Assembly: GCA_025936205.1 (NCBI GenBank)
Contig: JAICTU010000451.1
Location: forward strand, 1-7,537
Origin: Polyangiaceae bacterium
GTDB taxonomy: Bacteria > Myxococcota > Polyangia > Polyangiales > Polyangiaceae
Length of the DNA stretch: 7,537 bases
Direction of reading: 5' to 3'
Below, one piece after another: positions 1 to 6,061 of this stretch. A model generated the notes under the pieces. That model had not been told where the DNA came from. It ran no database searches and worked only from the letters and a program-made list of their open reading frames with translations. How positions within the stretch are numbered: position 1 is the first letter of the stretch; each line of letters starts with the position of its first letter. Position numbers and translations under genes: made by a program.

Positions 1-25
1 GACCCCCCGCTTCGGGCTCTGTCAC

Positions 26-48
26 GGGGGCGACACCCCGCCCCCTTT
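26..48 (+). terminator. Candidate intrinsic terminator of an upstream gene
   Basis: A perfect 7-bp stem is visible: GGGGGCG at 26-32 and CGCCCCC at 39-45, with loop ACACCC. TTT follows at once, and a further run of T lies at 57-61. This fits a rho-independent terminator for a + strand gene ending left of the window. The T tract is interrupted, so it may be weak. The C-run at 4-8 could pair alternatively with GGGGG at 26-30. Confidence 0.4.
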
Positions 49-65
49 CGACTTGGTTTTTCCTT

Positions 66-79
66 CGCTGGCCCCAGCG
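66..79. promoter_or_regulatory. Short palindrome upstream of the first kinase
   Basis: CGCTGG and CCAGCG are exact inverted repeats separated by two bases, 20 bp before the kinase start. The two-base centre makes a full RNA hairpin poor, so a dimeric repressor or activator site is the more natural reading. No clear -35/-10 pair and no Shine-Dalgarno sequence were found between it and the start codon. The function is inferred only from position and symmetry, and chance is possible in such GC-rich DNA. Confidence 0.2.
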
Positions 80-99
80 GCAGCGCCCCCTAACCCCCC

Positions 100-1122
100 A
101 TGATGCAGGACCCCAGCTATAGCCCCGGCGACGTGATCGATGGTCGATACCGCATCGAGAGGCTCCTCGGCCGAGGCATGTCAGAGGTGTACGAGGTCAT
201 CGACGAGGCCTTCAACGAGCGCCGTGCTCTGAAGATCCTCCCCACCCACGAGCAGAACGACCTCGGCCACCGGCAACGTCTCTTCAGAGAGGCCGACGCC
301 ACCCGCCGGTTGGACCACCCCAACATCGTGCATATCTGCGGCGTGGCTTCCAAAGATGCTGCCGTCCCCTACTTCATCATGGAGCTGCTGCGCGGCGAGA
401 CCATGAGGCAGTACCTGGAACGGGTCGGGCCGATGGCGCCCGGTCCCGCGCTGGATCTGATCCGGGAGGCAGCGGCGGGGCTGGCTGCAGCACACGAGCT
501 GGACATCTTTCACCGCGACGTGAAACCCGACAACTTGTTCCTGTGTGAAGCGGGAGATCGAGTGACGGGGCTCAAGGTCATCGATTTCGGGCTGGCGAGG
601 ACGTGCCTGGCTCCGGACAGCGCCGATGGCTCGGAGGTGTACAACAATGGCCCCGAGGTGATGGGCACCGCCGAGTACATGGCGCCCGAGCAGGTCGTGG
701 CGGATCCCGCCGATGCGCGCTCGGATGTGTACTCCCTGGGCGTGGTGCTGTTCCGCCTGATCACCCGCGAGCTGCCGTTTGACGGCGCGTCGGCGCATGA
801 TCTGCTGGCGCACCAGCTCGCGAGTCGCCCGCCGCCCGCCTCCTGGCTCGTCGATCAGCTCGATGAGGGCATCGACACGCTGATCCTGACGGCCGTGCGC
901 AAGAACCCGGAGAATCGCTACCCCAGCATGCGCGCCATGCTCGAGGACATCGAACGGCTGATCGCGGGCGTCGCGCCGCGCGGCGTGCCGGTGCTCCGCA
1001 CTCCGGATGCTTACGAGCCGCGCAGCGCGCTCGGGCGCAGCGCGCTCGAGCTGCTGACGCGCCGGCATTCGAGTCGCCCCGCCCCGCCTCGGGCAGAGCT
1101 CGCGTCCGGTTCAGCCTCATGA
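100..1122 (+). CDS. Cytoplasmic Ser/Thr protein kinase (Hanks type)
   Basis: This eukaryotic-like protein kinase of 340 aa transfers phosphate from ATP to Ser/Thr of target proteins. The catalytic domain spans about residues 17-285. Visible elements are the ATP-anchoring Lys in ALKIL (K45), the helix-C Glu in FREA (E64), the catalytic loop HRDVKPDN (138-145), DFG (162-164), the activation segment ending GTAEYMAPEQ (189-198), and SDVYSLG (208-214). The Gly-rich loop reads LGRGMSEVY, one residue shorter than the usual LGRGGMSEVY. No membrane span follows the kinase domain. The last 50 or so residues are basic, Pro/Ser/Ala-rich and probably disordered. An in-frame stop TAA at 91-93 limits the start to the ATG at 100 or 103. 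Neither has a Shine-Dalgarno sequence. The stop overlaps the next start (ATGA), so it should be co-expressed with the M50 protease. The family is certain; the substrate is unknown. Confidence 0.95.
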   Translation: MMQDPSYSPGDVIDGRYRIERLLGRGMSEVYEVIDEAFNERRALKILPTHEQNDLGHRQRLFREADATRRLDHPNIVHICGVASKDAAVPYFIMELLRGETMRQYLERVGPMAPGPALDLIREAAAGLAAAHELDIFHRDVKPDNLFLCEAGDRVTGLKVIDFGLARTCLAPDSADGSEVYNNGPEVMGTAEYMAPEQVVADPADARSDVYSLGVVLFRLITRELPFDGASAHDLLAHQLASRPPPASWLVDQLDEGIDTLILTAVRKNPENRYPSMRAMLEDIERLIAGVAPRGVPVLRTPDAYEPRSALGRSALELLTRRHSSRPAPPRAELASGSAS

Positions 1123-2342
1123 ACGTCGACTACGACCCGGCGCCACGCCTGCCTGTCAGCTCGGGCGAGCGGAACTTCGTCGTGGTCATCTCCCTGGCCT
1201 TCGTGGGCCTGATCGCCGCCGACCTCGCGCAGAGCTTCAGCCCCAACAAGCTGGGCGCGCTGTTCGTGCTGCTGTTCTGGGTGCCGCTGCTGGTCCTGCA
1301 CGAAGCGGCGCATGCCCTGGCGGCGCGTGCGGTGGGCTGGCAGGTGAGCGAGATCGTGATCGGCTTCGGGCGCGAGCTGCTGCGCTTTCGCATCGGCGAG
1401 ACCCGGGTGCGGCTGCGCGCCATGCCGCTGGAAGGCTACGTGGTACCCAGCCCGGACAAGATTGAACGCGCGCGCGTGAAGCAAGCGCTGATCTATGGCG
1501 CTGGCCCCTTCAGCCAGGGCCTGGTGCTGTTTGGTGTGGGCTCGGCACTGGGCTGGCGCTGGCCGTCACCAGGAGATTCCATTGGGCGAATCGCGCTGGA
1601 GAGCCTGGGCGTGGCCGCCGCGCTGGGCGCGCTCACGACGCTGGTCCCCTACGCCTCGCGCGGCCACGCCAGCGACGGGCTCGGCATGCTGGCGAGCTTG
1701 TTCGTGCCCGGCGAGGCGTTTCGCCAGCGGCTGTGCTGGCCCTTTCTCTCCGATGCGCGGCGGCTCTTGCTGCGCGAGCAGCCGGCGCTCGCCGAGCGGC
1801 GCGCACAGGCGGGGCTCGAGCAGTTTCCCGATGAGCCACGCCTCCTGGGTCTGCTCGCGGTGTGCGCCGCCGCCACGGGCGAAGCACAGAAGGCCTACGA
1901 CCAGCTCGAGGCGCTCGGCCCTCCCGAGCGGCAGCCGCCGCTCGTGCGCGCGGAGCTGCTCGCCGACGCGACTTGGTCGGTGCTGTTCGCCCAGCAGCGG
2001 GAGCTCTACGCCGACGCGCAGCGCGCCGTGCAGCAGTCGCTGGAGATCGTGCGGGACGAGCTGCACTATCAGCTGCTGCTGGGCCGCATCCATCTGGAGC
2101 AAGGTCGAGCCGAGCAGGCCTATGGCCAGCTGATGGCCGCCTACAAGCGCTGCAGCGACGTCGATCAGGAAGCGCAGTGCGTCGCGTACCTGGCGCTGGC
2201 CTGCGCCGATCTCGGCAGCTCCGAGAATGCGCCGCGCAGCGCGAGCTACGCGCCGCGGTTCATCGCCGCCGCGCTGGCTCAGGATCTGCCGCCTGCCTTG
2301 CGCCAGCGCGTCGAGCAGCTGGCGCTCCTCTCCCAGGGATAG
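1119..2342 (+). CDS. M50-family site-2-type intramembrane metalloprotease with TPR-like C-terminus
   Basis: This 407-aa membrane protein is predicted to be a zinc protease that cuts substrates within or near the membrane. The first span is about residues 20-37. A second, about 46-60, leads directly into the zinc motif HEAAH (61-65). The stretch IGFGRELLRF...RLRAMPLEGYV (81-108) matches the conserved block after the HExxH in site-2 proteases. Further spans lie at about 123-146 and 160-178. The third zinc ligand is probably D186 in SDG, after LVPYASRGHA, in the place of the family's NxxPxxxLDG. The GPxxN-like element reads GPFSQ (129-133). No PDZ domain is present. Residues about 222-262 and 295-345 look like TPR helical hairpins, which would serve as a protein-docking part. 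The start overlaps the kinase stop (ATGA) without its own clear ribosome site, so translation is probably coupled. It could act in regulated proteolysis under the kinase, but that is inference. Confidence 0.88.
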   Translation: MNVDYDPAPRLPVSSGERNFVVVISLAFVGLIAADLAQSFSPNKLGALFVLLFWVPLLVLHEAAHALAARAVGWQVSEIVIGFGRELLRFRIGETRVRLRAMPLEGYVVPSPDKIERARVKQALIYGAGPFSQGLVLFGVGSALGWRWPSPGDSIGRIALESLGVAAALGALTTLVPYASRGHASDGLGMLASLFVPGEAFRQRLCWPFLSDARRLLLREQPALAERRAQAGLEQFPDEPRLLGLLAVCAAATGEAQKAYDQLEALGPPERQPPLVRAELLADATWSVLFAQQRELYADAQRAVQQSLEIVRDELHYQLLLGRIHLEQGRAEQAYGQLMAAYKRCSDVDQEAQCVAYLALACADLGSSENAPRSASYAPRFIAAALAQDLPPALRQRVEQLALLSQG

Positions 2343-2590
2343 CGCTCCCAGGAGTAGAGGTCGTGCTGGTTCGGAGAGTGCGCACCTGGTGAGACAGTTC
2401 CACCGGCTGGCGCACGTGCATCACCCCGGCGCGCTGCACTCTCGCTCTGGCTCCGGTGTTGCCGTTTGTGCCGGCAGGGCCGGCGCCGTGCTGCTCGGAG
2501 GGCGCACTGCTAGGCTTTGTCATTGCCTTAACCCGAACTGCGCTGGCGCTTCCGCTGTGAAACGCCCGCGCGCGCTCGAAAGTAGCTCTG
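2343..2590. other. Intergenic region between the two kinase units
   Basis: No convincing gene lies here; the open frames are extensions of other-frame reading through neighbouring genes. An 8-bp inverted repeat, GAGAGTGC at 2374-2381 and GCACTCTC at 2436-2443, sits just upstream of a sigma-54-like sequence (2448-2462). GCCGGC at 2470-2475 and 2479-2484 could form a short hairpin early in the leader. No T-rich terminator for the protease gene was seen. Confidence 0.5.
2448..2462 (+). promoter_or_regulatory. Candidate sigma-54 (-24/-12) promoter for the second kinase unit
   Basis: The sequence TGGCTCCGGTGTTGC matches TGGCAC-N5-TTGC at nine of ten defined positions, with the invariant GG and GC correctly spaced. 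It lies about 128 nt before the start at 2591, in the correct orientation. Myxobacteria use sigma-54 promoters widely, which makes this plausible. No enhancer-binding-protein site can be proven, though an 8-bp inverted repeat lies at 2374-2443. A chance match is possible in GC-rich DNA. Confidence 0.35.
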
Positions 2591-4126
2591 ATGGACGCTT
2601 CTCCCGTCGCACCTGGTCAGATTCTCGCGGGCAAGTACCGCATCGAGCGCGTGCTCGGCGAGGGCGGTATGGGGGTGGTCGTCGAAGCACATGACACCGG
2701 CCTCGAGCGGCGAGTGGCCATCAAATTCCTGCTGCCGGACTTCGTCAAACACGTCGAAGCCAAGGAGCGCTTCCTGCGCGAGGCACGCGCGGCGGTCAAA
2801 ATCCAGAGTGAACACGTCGCGCGCGTGATCGACGTGAGCACGCTGGAGAGCGGCGCCCCTTACATGGTGATGGAGTTCCTCGAGGGCTCCGACCTGTCGC
2901 GAGTGATCGAAACCGGTGGGCCGTTGTCGGTCGAGGATGCGGCGCTGTACGTGATCCAGGCCTGTGAAGCGCTGGCAGAGGCGCACGCCCACGGCATCAT
3001 TCATCGTGATCTGAAGCCCGCTAACCTGTTCCTGGCGCAGCAAGCCGGCGGCTCGCGCAAGATCAAGGTGCTCGACTTCGGCATCTCCAAGACGCTCAAC
3101 TCCGCCGATGCGAAGGCGTCGGCCTCGCTGACGCGCACGTCGTCCATGATGGGTTCGCCGCTGTACATGTCGCCCGAGCAGATGAAGAGCGCGCGCGACG
3201 TCGACCTGCGCACGGACATCTGGGCGCTGGGCGTGATTCTGTACGAGTCGCTGACCGGCAATCCGCCCTTCCTGGGCAACAGCATCCCGGAGATCTCCGC
3301 CCAGATCCTGCTGGAGGATCCGCGCCCCGTGTCCGAGGCGCGCCCGAGCGTGCCCAAGCTGCTGTCGGACGTGACGGCGCGCGCGCTGCAGAAGCAGCCG
3401 GACAAGCGCTTCTCCAATGTCGCCGAGCTGGCGATCGCGCTGCTGCCGTTCGCGCCCGCCCGGGCGCGCAACAACGTGGAGCGGATCACGCGCGTGCTGG
3501 AGGACGCGGGCTTCGCCAAGAGCGACTTTCTCGCCAGCGTCCCGCCCCCGCCGTCGACGGTGGAGCCGGCGAGCAGCGCCCACGCGGTCGAGGCCGTGCC
3601 TCAGCCCAGCGTCGCGCTCCCGGAGGGCGGCGCCAAGCGCAAGGGCGCGACCCTGGCCAACTGGGGTCAGACCCGGATGGAGGCCGCGAACGGTTTGGCA
3701 AGCAAGTCATCGCGACTGCTGCTCGGAGCGGCGCTCGGCTCGGTGACGGTCCTGGCTGCCGCCATCGGGTTGATCGTGCATTTCTCTTCCAGGTCCGCCC
3801 CGGTCGCCGTCTCGGCAGCCACGCCTGCAGCGGTCGCCGCGGCGGCGCCGCTGCCCGCCTCCCCTCGGCCGCCAGTGGAAGCAGTACCTGCCCCGAAGAT
3901 TGCCATCGCCCCAGCGGAGGAGGGCACCCCCGAAGCGAAGTCGTCCGCCCAGGACGACGCGCGGGAGCCGGCTGCTCCAGCAGCCAAACCCAAGTCCAGC
4001 GGACCCGCGAAGAAGCGCACGACCGCTGCAGCAGCGGTTCATCCCGCAAGCGTGAGCGCGGTGGTGAAGCCCAGGGAAAAGTCGTACACGAGCGACTTCA
4101 AGTCGAAGTTCGGCAGCCGTAAGTGA
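2591..4126 (+). CDS. Membrane-anchored Ser/Thr protein kinase
   Basis: This 511-aa protein has an N-terminal Hanks-type kinase domain (about 16-283), one transmembrane helix (about 374-396) and an outer tail of about 115 residues. All core motifs are intact: the Gly loop LGEGGMGVV (22-30), VAIK with K45, E64 in FLREA, HRDLKPAN (138-145), DFG (162-164), and MSPEQ closing the activation segment (193-197). That segment is Ser/Thr-rich (about 171-189), as expected for activating autophosphorylation. A juxtamembrane linker (about 295-370) is low in complexity. The tail is Ala/Pro-rich, then Lys-rich, and ends SYTSDFKSKFGSRK; no known sensor domain was recognised in it. The ATG start places the conserved GKYRIERVLG block at the usual position; only a weak ribosome site precedes it. 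It lies 4 nt before the secreted TPR protein, so it is probably an operon partner. The stimulus and substrates are unknown. Confidence 0.95.
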   Translation: MDASPVAPGQILAGKYRIERVLGEGGMGVVVEAHDTGLERRVAIKFLLPDFVKHVEAKERFLREARAAVKIQSEHVARVIDVSTLESGAPYMVMEFLEGSDLSRVIETGGPLSVEDAALYVIQACEALAEAHAHGIIHRDLKPANLFLAQQAGGSRKIKVLDFGISKTLNSADAKASASLTRTSSMMGSPLYMSPEQMKSARDVDLRTDIWALGVILYESLTGNPPFLGNSIPEISAQILLEDPRPVSEARPSVPKLLSDVTARALQKQPDKRFSNVAELAIALLPFAPARARNNVERITRVLEDAGFAKSDFLASVPPPPSTVEPASSAHAVEAVPQPSVALPEGGAKRKGATLANWGQTRMEAANGLASKSSRLLLGAALGSVTVLAAAIGLIVHFSSRSAPVAVSAATPAAVAAAAPLPASPRPPVEAVPAPKIAIAPAEEGTPEAKSSAQDDAREPAAPAAKPKSSGPAKKRTTAAAAVHPASVSAVVKPREKSYTSDFKSKFGSRK

Positions 4127-4130
4127 CGGG

Positions 4131-5144
4131 GTGCCCCGTCGTCAGCGCCCTCGTTTCGCAGCCACTGCCGCCGCCTGCTCACTGAGCCTGGCGCTCACGC
4201 TCCCAGCGCCGCCCGCCGGCGCGCAGTCCGCCACGGACAGCGCCACGGCGGAGAGCCTGTTCAACGAAGCCCTCGCGCTGCTCGCCAACAAGAAGGCGGC
4301 GGAGGCCTGTCCCAAGCTGGAAGCGAGCCAGCGACTCGATCCCGGCATCGGCACATTGCTGTACCTCGCGGATTGTTATCAGCAGATGGGCCGCACCGCG
4401 AGCGCCTGGGGCACGTTCCGCGAAGCGGCGTACCTGGCCAAGGCCGCGAAGGACGATCGCGAGGAAGTGGCCGTCGAGAACGCGCGCAACCTGGAGCCCA
4501 AGTTGAGCTACCTGACAATCCAGGTCAGCTCTTCACCGGGGGTCACGCTGGAGATCGAGCGCGACGGCCAGCTGATGGAGGACGCGCTGTGGAACACGTC
4601 GATCCCGGTCGACCCAGGCGCCCACACCGTGAAGGCAAGCGCTCCCGGCAAAAAGCCATGGTCCACGACCGTGAACGTCGGCGAGGGCCCCCGCCAGGAG
4701 CGCGTGGCCGTACCGGCGCTCGAGGACGCGCCCGTGGTGGTGGCACCGGTACCGATGTCCGCTCCGCCGCCCGAGCCACCGCACACGGCCAGCACTCAAA
4801 AGACCGTGGGCTGGGTGCTACTCGGTGCGGGCAGCGCCGGCCTGATCACCGGAGGCGTGCTGGCGCTGCTGGCACGTGGCGACAACACGGACGCCAAGGC
4901 CGAGTGCCGGCCCGACCTGATCCGATTCTGCAATCCCAAAGGTGTCGAGCTGGGGAACAGCGCACACACCAAGGCAACCTGGGCCGGCATCAGTGCCGGC
5001 GTCGGCATCGCCGCGCTGGGCGCCGGTGTGACGCTGCTCTTGCTCGCACCACCGGCGTCTTCCCAGGCCAGCGCGACGGGGGTCAGCCTGAGCGCGCGCC
5101 TCGACAGCGACGGCGGCGAGCTCTCGCTCGGTCACGCCTGGTGA
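4131..5144 (+). CDS. Secreted TPR/PEGA-like protein with two C-terminal membrane spans
   Basis: This 337-aa protein is of a type common beside kinases in myxobacteria; it has no known enzymatic role. A Sec-type signal peptide is visible, with a basic start (RRQRPR), a hydrophobic core and likely cleavage after AGA (residues 29-31). Residues about 35-115 form TPR-like helices (AESLFNEALALL; GTLLYLADCYQQMG; ASAWGTFREAAYLA). Residues about 125-185 are beta-rich and resemble a PEGA domain (PGVTLEIERDGQ...PVDPGAHTVKASAPGKKPW). A Pro-rich linker (about 195-220) leads to two hydrophobic segments at about 226-248 and 283-306. The loop between them carries C259 and C267, a possible disulfide. The GTG start at 4131 is 4 nt after the kinase stop, with no other good start in frame. 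Because both proteins expose domains outside the inner membrane, it may bind the kinase tail or the cell wall; this is inference. Confidence 0.85.
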   Translation: MPRRQRPRFAATAAACSLSLALTLPAPPAGAQSATDSATAESLFNEALALLANKKAAEACPKLEASQRLDPGIGTLLYLADCYQQMGRTASAWGTFREAAYLAKAAKDDREEVAVENARNLEPKLSYLTIQVSSSPGVTLEIERDGQLMEDALWNTSIPVDPGAHTVKASAPGKKPWSTTVNVGEGPRQERVAVPALEDAPVVVAPVPMSAPPPEPPHTASTQKTVGWVLLGAGSAGLITGGVLALLARGDNTDAKAECRPDLIRFCNPKGVELGNSAHTKATWAGISAGVGIAALGAGVTLLLLAPPASSQASATGVSLSARLDSDGGELSLGHAW

Positions 5145-5145
5145 G

Positions 5146-5176
5146 TTCCCGGCCCAGAGCAGGTCTGAGCCGGGAA
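5146..5176 (+). terminator. Strong hairpin terminator after the kinase/TPR operon
   Basis: Arms TTCCCGGCCCAGA (5146-5158) and TCTGAGCCGGGAA (5164-5176) pair with a single C/A mismatch around the 5-nt loop GCAGG. The hairpin starts one base after the stop codon of the TPR/PEGA-like gene and is followed by the pyrimidine-rich CTCCTTCTTC rather than a pure T tract. It also lies just beyond the stop of the convergent response-regulator gene, so it could serve both strands. The structure is clear; termination efficiency is not. Confidence 0.6.
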
Positions 5177-5217
5177 GCTCCTTCTTCAGTCGTACCCGCA
5201 ACTCGCGCTGCAGGGCA

Positions 5218-5616
5218 CTATGCCGTTCCTCTCGGTACCGTGAGCAGACGATAGGCAGCGGCGATCAGATCGTCGACGTCGAGCGGCTTGTCGAACACCG
5301 CCGACGCCCCGAGCAACAAGGCCCGGTCATGGGTACGCCGATCTCCGAAGGCGGTGATCAAGATCACCGGAGTCGCCTCCAGCGCGCCGCGCGCTCCCCG
5401 CAACACATCGAGTGCGTTGAGCCCCGGCAGACGGATGTCCGAGACGATCAGGTCGAAGCCGGGGTGGCGGATATTCTGGACGATCGACTCTGCCAGATAC
5501 TCTACCACCGCGGAACCGTCCTCCGCCTCGACGACCTCGAAGCCTTCGGCGCGGAACCTCTCCGCTAGCAGAGGCCGGAGGCCGTCATCATCCTCGGCCA
5601 GGAGCAAACGCGGCAC
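5218..5616 (-). CDS. Single-domain response regulator (CheY-like receiver)
   Basis: This 132-aa receiver protein has no output domain and would accept phosphate from a histidine kinase. The acidic pocket E8-D9-D10 (LLLAEDDD), the phospho-acceptor D60 (DLIVSDIRLPG), T88 (ILITAFGD) and K110 (VFDKPLD) are all present, so it should be active. The loop before D60 is a little longer than in CheY. The start is taken as the GTG at 5616-5614, which gives the usual VPRLLLAEDDD opening. The open frame runs further upstream, to a possible start near 5808, but that part is Arg/Pro-rich nonsense overlapping the small secreted gene in another frame. The stop of that gene (5620-5618) is one base upstream, so the two are surely cotranscribed. 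Output may be by protein-protein contact. The divergent histidine kinase at 6167 is a candidate partner, unproven. Confidence 0.9.
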   Translation of the reverse strand: MPRLLLAEDDDGLRPLLAERFRAEGFEVVEAEDGSAVVEYLAESIVQNIRHPGFDLIVSDIRLPGLNALDVLRGARGALEATPVILITAFGDRRTHDRALLLGASAVFDKPLDVDDLIAAAYRLLTVPRGTA

Positions 5617-5617
5617 A

Positions 5618-5827
5618 CTACTTCGCCTGCTTGGAGTCCTTGTCCTTCTTGCCGCTCTTCTTGGCGGACTTCCCGCTGTCCTTGCCGCTGTCCTTCTTGC
5701 TGGTCTTGGCGTCACCGGCCGCAGCCGCGACGGGGGCAGAAGGATCGTGGCTCGAATGGGCAACGGCGGCCCCCGGGAAAGCCAGCGCGGCGGTGAGAAG
5801 GAAGGCACTGGTCATGGCTGTTTTCAT
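5618..5827 (-). CDS. Small secreted Lys/Ser-rich protein
   Basis: No family is recognised for this 69-aa product. It opens with a clear Sec signal peptide: basic MKT, a hydrophobic core to about residue 18, and the AVA cleavage motif at 21-23. The mature part starts HSSHDPSAPVAAAAG and ends in a 28-residue low-complexity tail rich in Lys, Ser, Gly and Asp, with a DSGK repeat (KKDSGKDSGK, then KKSGKKDKDSK). It would be highly basic, extracytoplasmic and disordered, so binding to polyanions such as LPS, polysaccharide or extracellular DNA is a reasonable guess only. The evidence that it is a real gene is a good AGGAG ribosome site 10 nt before the ATG, the signal peptide, and one-base spacing to the response regulator. 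A near-palindromic leader structure overlaps the ribosome site. Its pairing with a receiver gene is unusual. Confidence 0.75.
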   Translation of the reverse strand: MKTAMTSAFLLTAALAFPGAAVAHSSHDPSAPVAAAAGDAKTSKKDSGKDSGKSAKKSGKKDKDSKQAK

Positions 5828-5837
5828 GATTGGGTTT

Positions 5838-5842
5838 CTCCT
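5838..5842 (-). promoter_or_regulatory. Shine-Dalgarno site of the small secreted gene
   Basis: AGGAG on the - strand lies 10 nt before the ATG at 5827. It is the clearest ribosome binding site in the window. It supports the start of the 69-aa protein and that this frame, not the overlapping ones, is translated. Confidence 0.7.
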
Positions 5843-5876
5843 GAACTCGGCATGGGGCCGATGGGGGGCGGTTCAG
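5841..5876 (-). promoter_or_regulatory. Leader RNA hairpin touching the ribosome site
   Basis: Read on the - strand, CTGAAC (5876-5871) can pair with GTTCAG (5846-5841). Inside it, TCGGC (5861-5857) and GCCGA (5851-5847) form a second 5-bp stem stacked on the first, leaving a 9-nt C-rich bulge on one side. The last bases of GTTCAG are the first bases of the CAGGAG ribosome site, so folding could lower translation. This is a pairing seen by eye; regulation is inferred. Confidence 0.35.
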
Positions 5877-5942
5877 CAAGCCGCGTGCCGGCCACGTTCC
5901 CCGCGAGTAGTCCCGGAATTGTCCCTGTCGACGGTCGCAACC

Positions 5943-5979
5943 GGGGAATTATGGTACAATTGGCGCACCAAATTTCCCC
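5943..5979. repeat. Imperfect 15-bp inverted repeat in AT-rich island
   Basis: GGGGAATTATGGTAC (5943-5957) is an inverted copy, 12 of 15 matching, of GCACCAAATTTCCCC (5965-5979), with 7 bases between. The symmetry and spacing suit a dimeric DNA-binding protein. Alternatively, it may be facing ends of a very small transposon remnant. Confidence 0.6.
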
Positions 5980-6003
5980 AGTCATCTGCACCAAATTTCC
6001 CCA
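5965..6003. repeat. Tandem 16-bp direct repeat, period 23
   Basis: GCACCAAATTTCCCCA occurs exactly at 5965-5980 and again at 5988-6003, with a 7-nt spacer GTCATCT. Its base composition differs from the surrounding GC-rich DNA. A 23-bp period is about two helical turns, as in operators and in the multiple transposase sites at the ends of some insertion sequences, including the IS21 family. No transposase gene is nearby, so if it is an IS end it is a remnant. Confidence 0.75.
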
Positions 6004-6018
6004 ATGACAGTGCGTCAT
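6004..6018. repeat. Small inverted repeat ATGAC-N5-GTCAT
   Basis: ATGAC (6004-6008) and GTCAT (6014-6018) are exact inverted repeats around AGTGC, directly abutting the second 16-bp repeat. GTCATC at 6014-6019 also recurs in the spacer of the direct repeat at 5981-5986. It may be part of the same array. Confidence 0.4.
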
Positions 6019-6061
6019 CCGGGGCCCGGACCGCGGGGCGACGCTCCGGGAAGCTGCAAAA

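Noticed and set aside
181..1068. 295-aa open frame on the - strand
   Set aside because: It lies fully inside the first kinase, whose motifs are unmistakable. The product is His/Arg/Gln-rich without domains, as typical for antisense frames in GC-rich coding DNA.
2406..2419. TGGCGCACGTGCA as a possible sigma-54 promoter
   Set aside because: The distance between the GG and GC elements is three bases short of what sigma-54 tolerates.
1862..2694. Overlapping + strand frames of 176 and 155 aa across the protease end and the following gap
   Set aside because: Both are Arg/Ala-rich with no motif, are out of frame with the protease or the second kinase, and have no ribosome site. They look like shadows.
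2528..3583. 351-aa open frame on the - strand
   Set aside because: It is antisense to the second kinase domain, with no domain pattern of its own and an antisense-type composition.
5617..5808. N-terminal extension of the response regulator
   Set aside because: The extra residues are Arg/Pro-rich and overlap, in another frame, the small secreted gene that has its own signal peptide and AGGAG. Receiver proteins normally start just before LLLAEDD, where a GTG is present.
5932..5960. TACAAT as a sigma-70-type -10 on the + strand
   Set aside because: No acceptable -35 hexamer lies 16-18 bases upstream (only CGGTCG-like sequence), so it was kept only as a remark.
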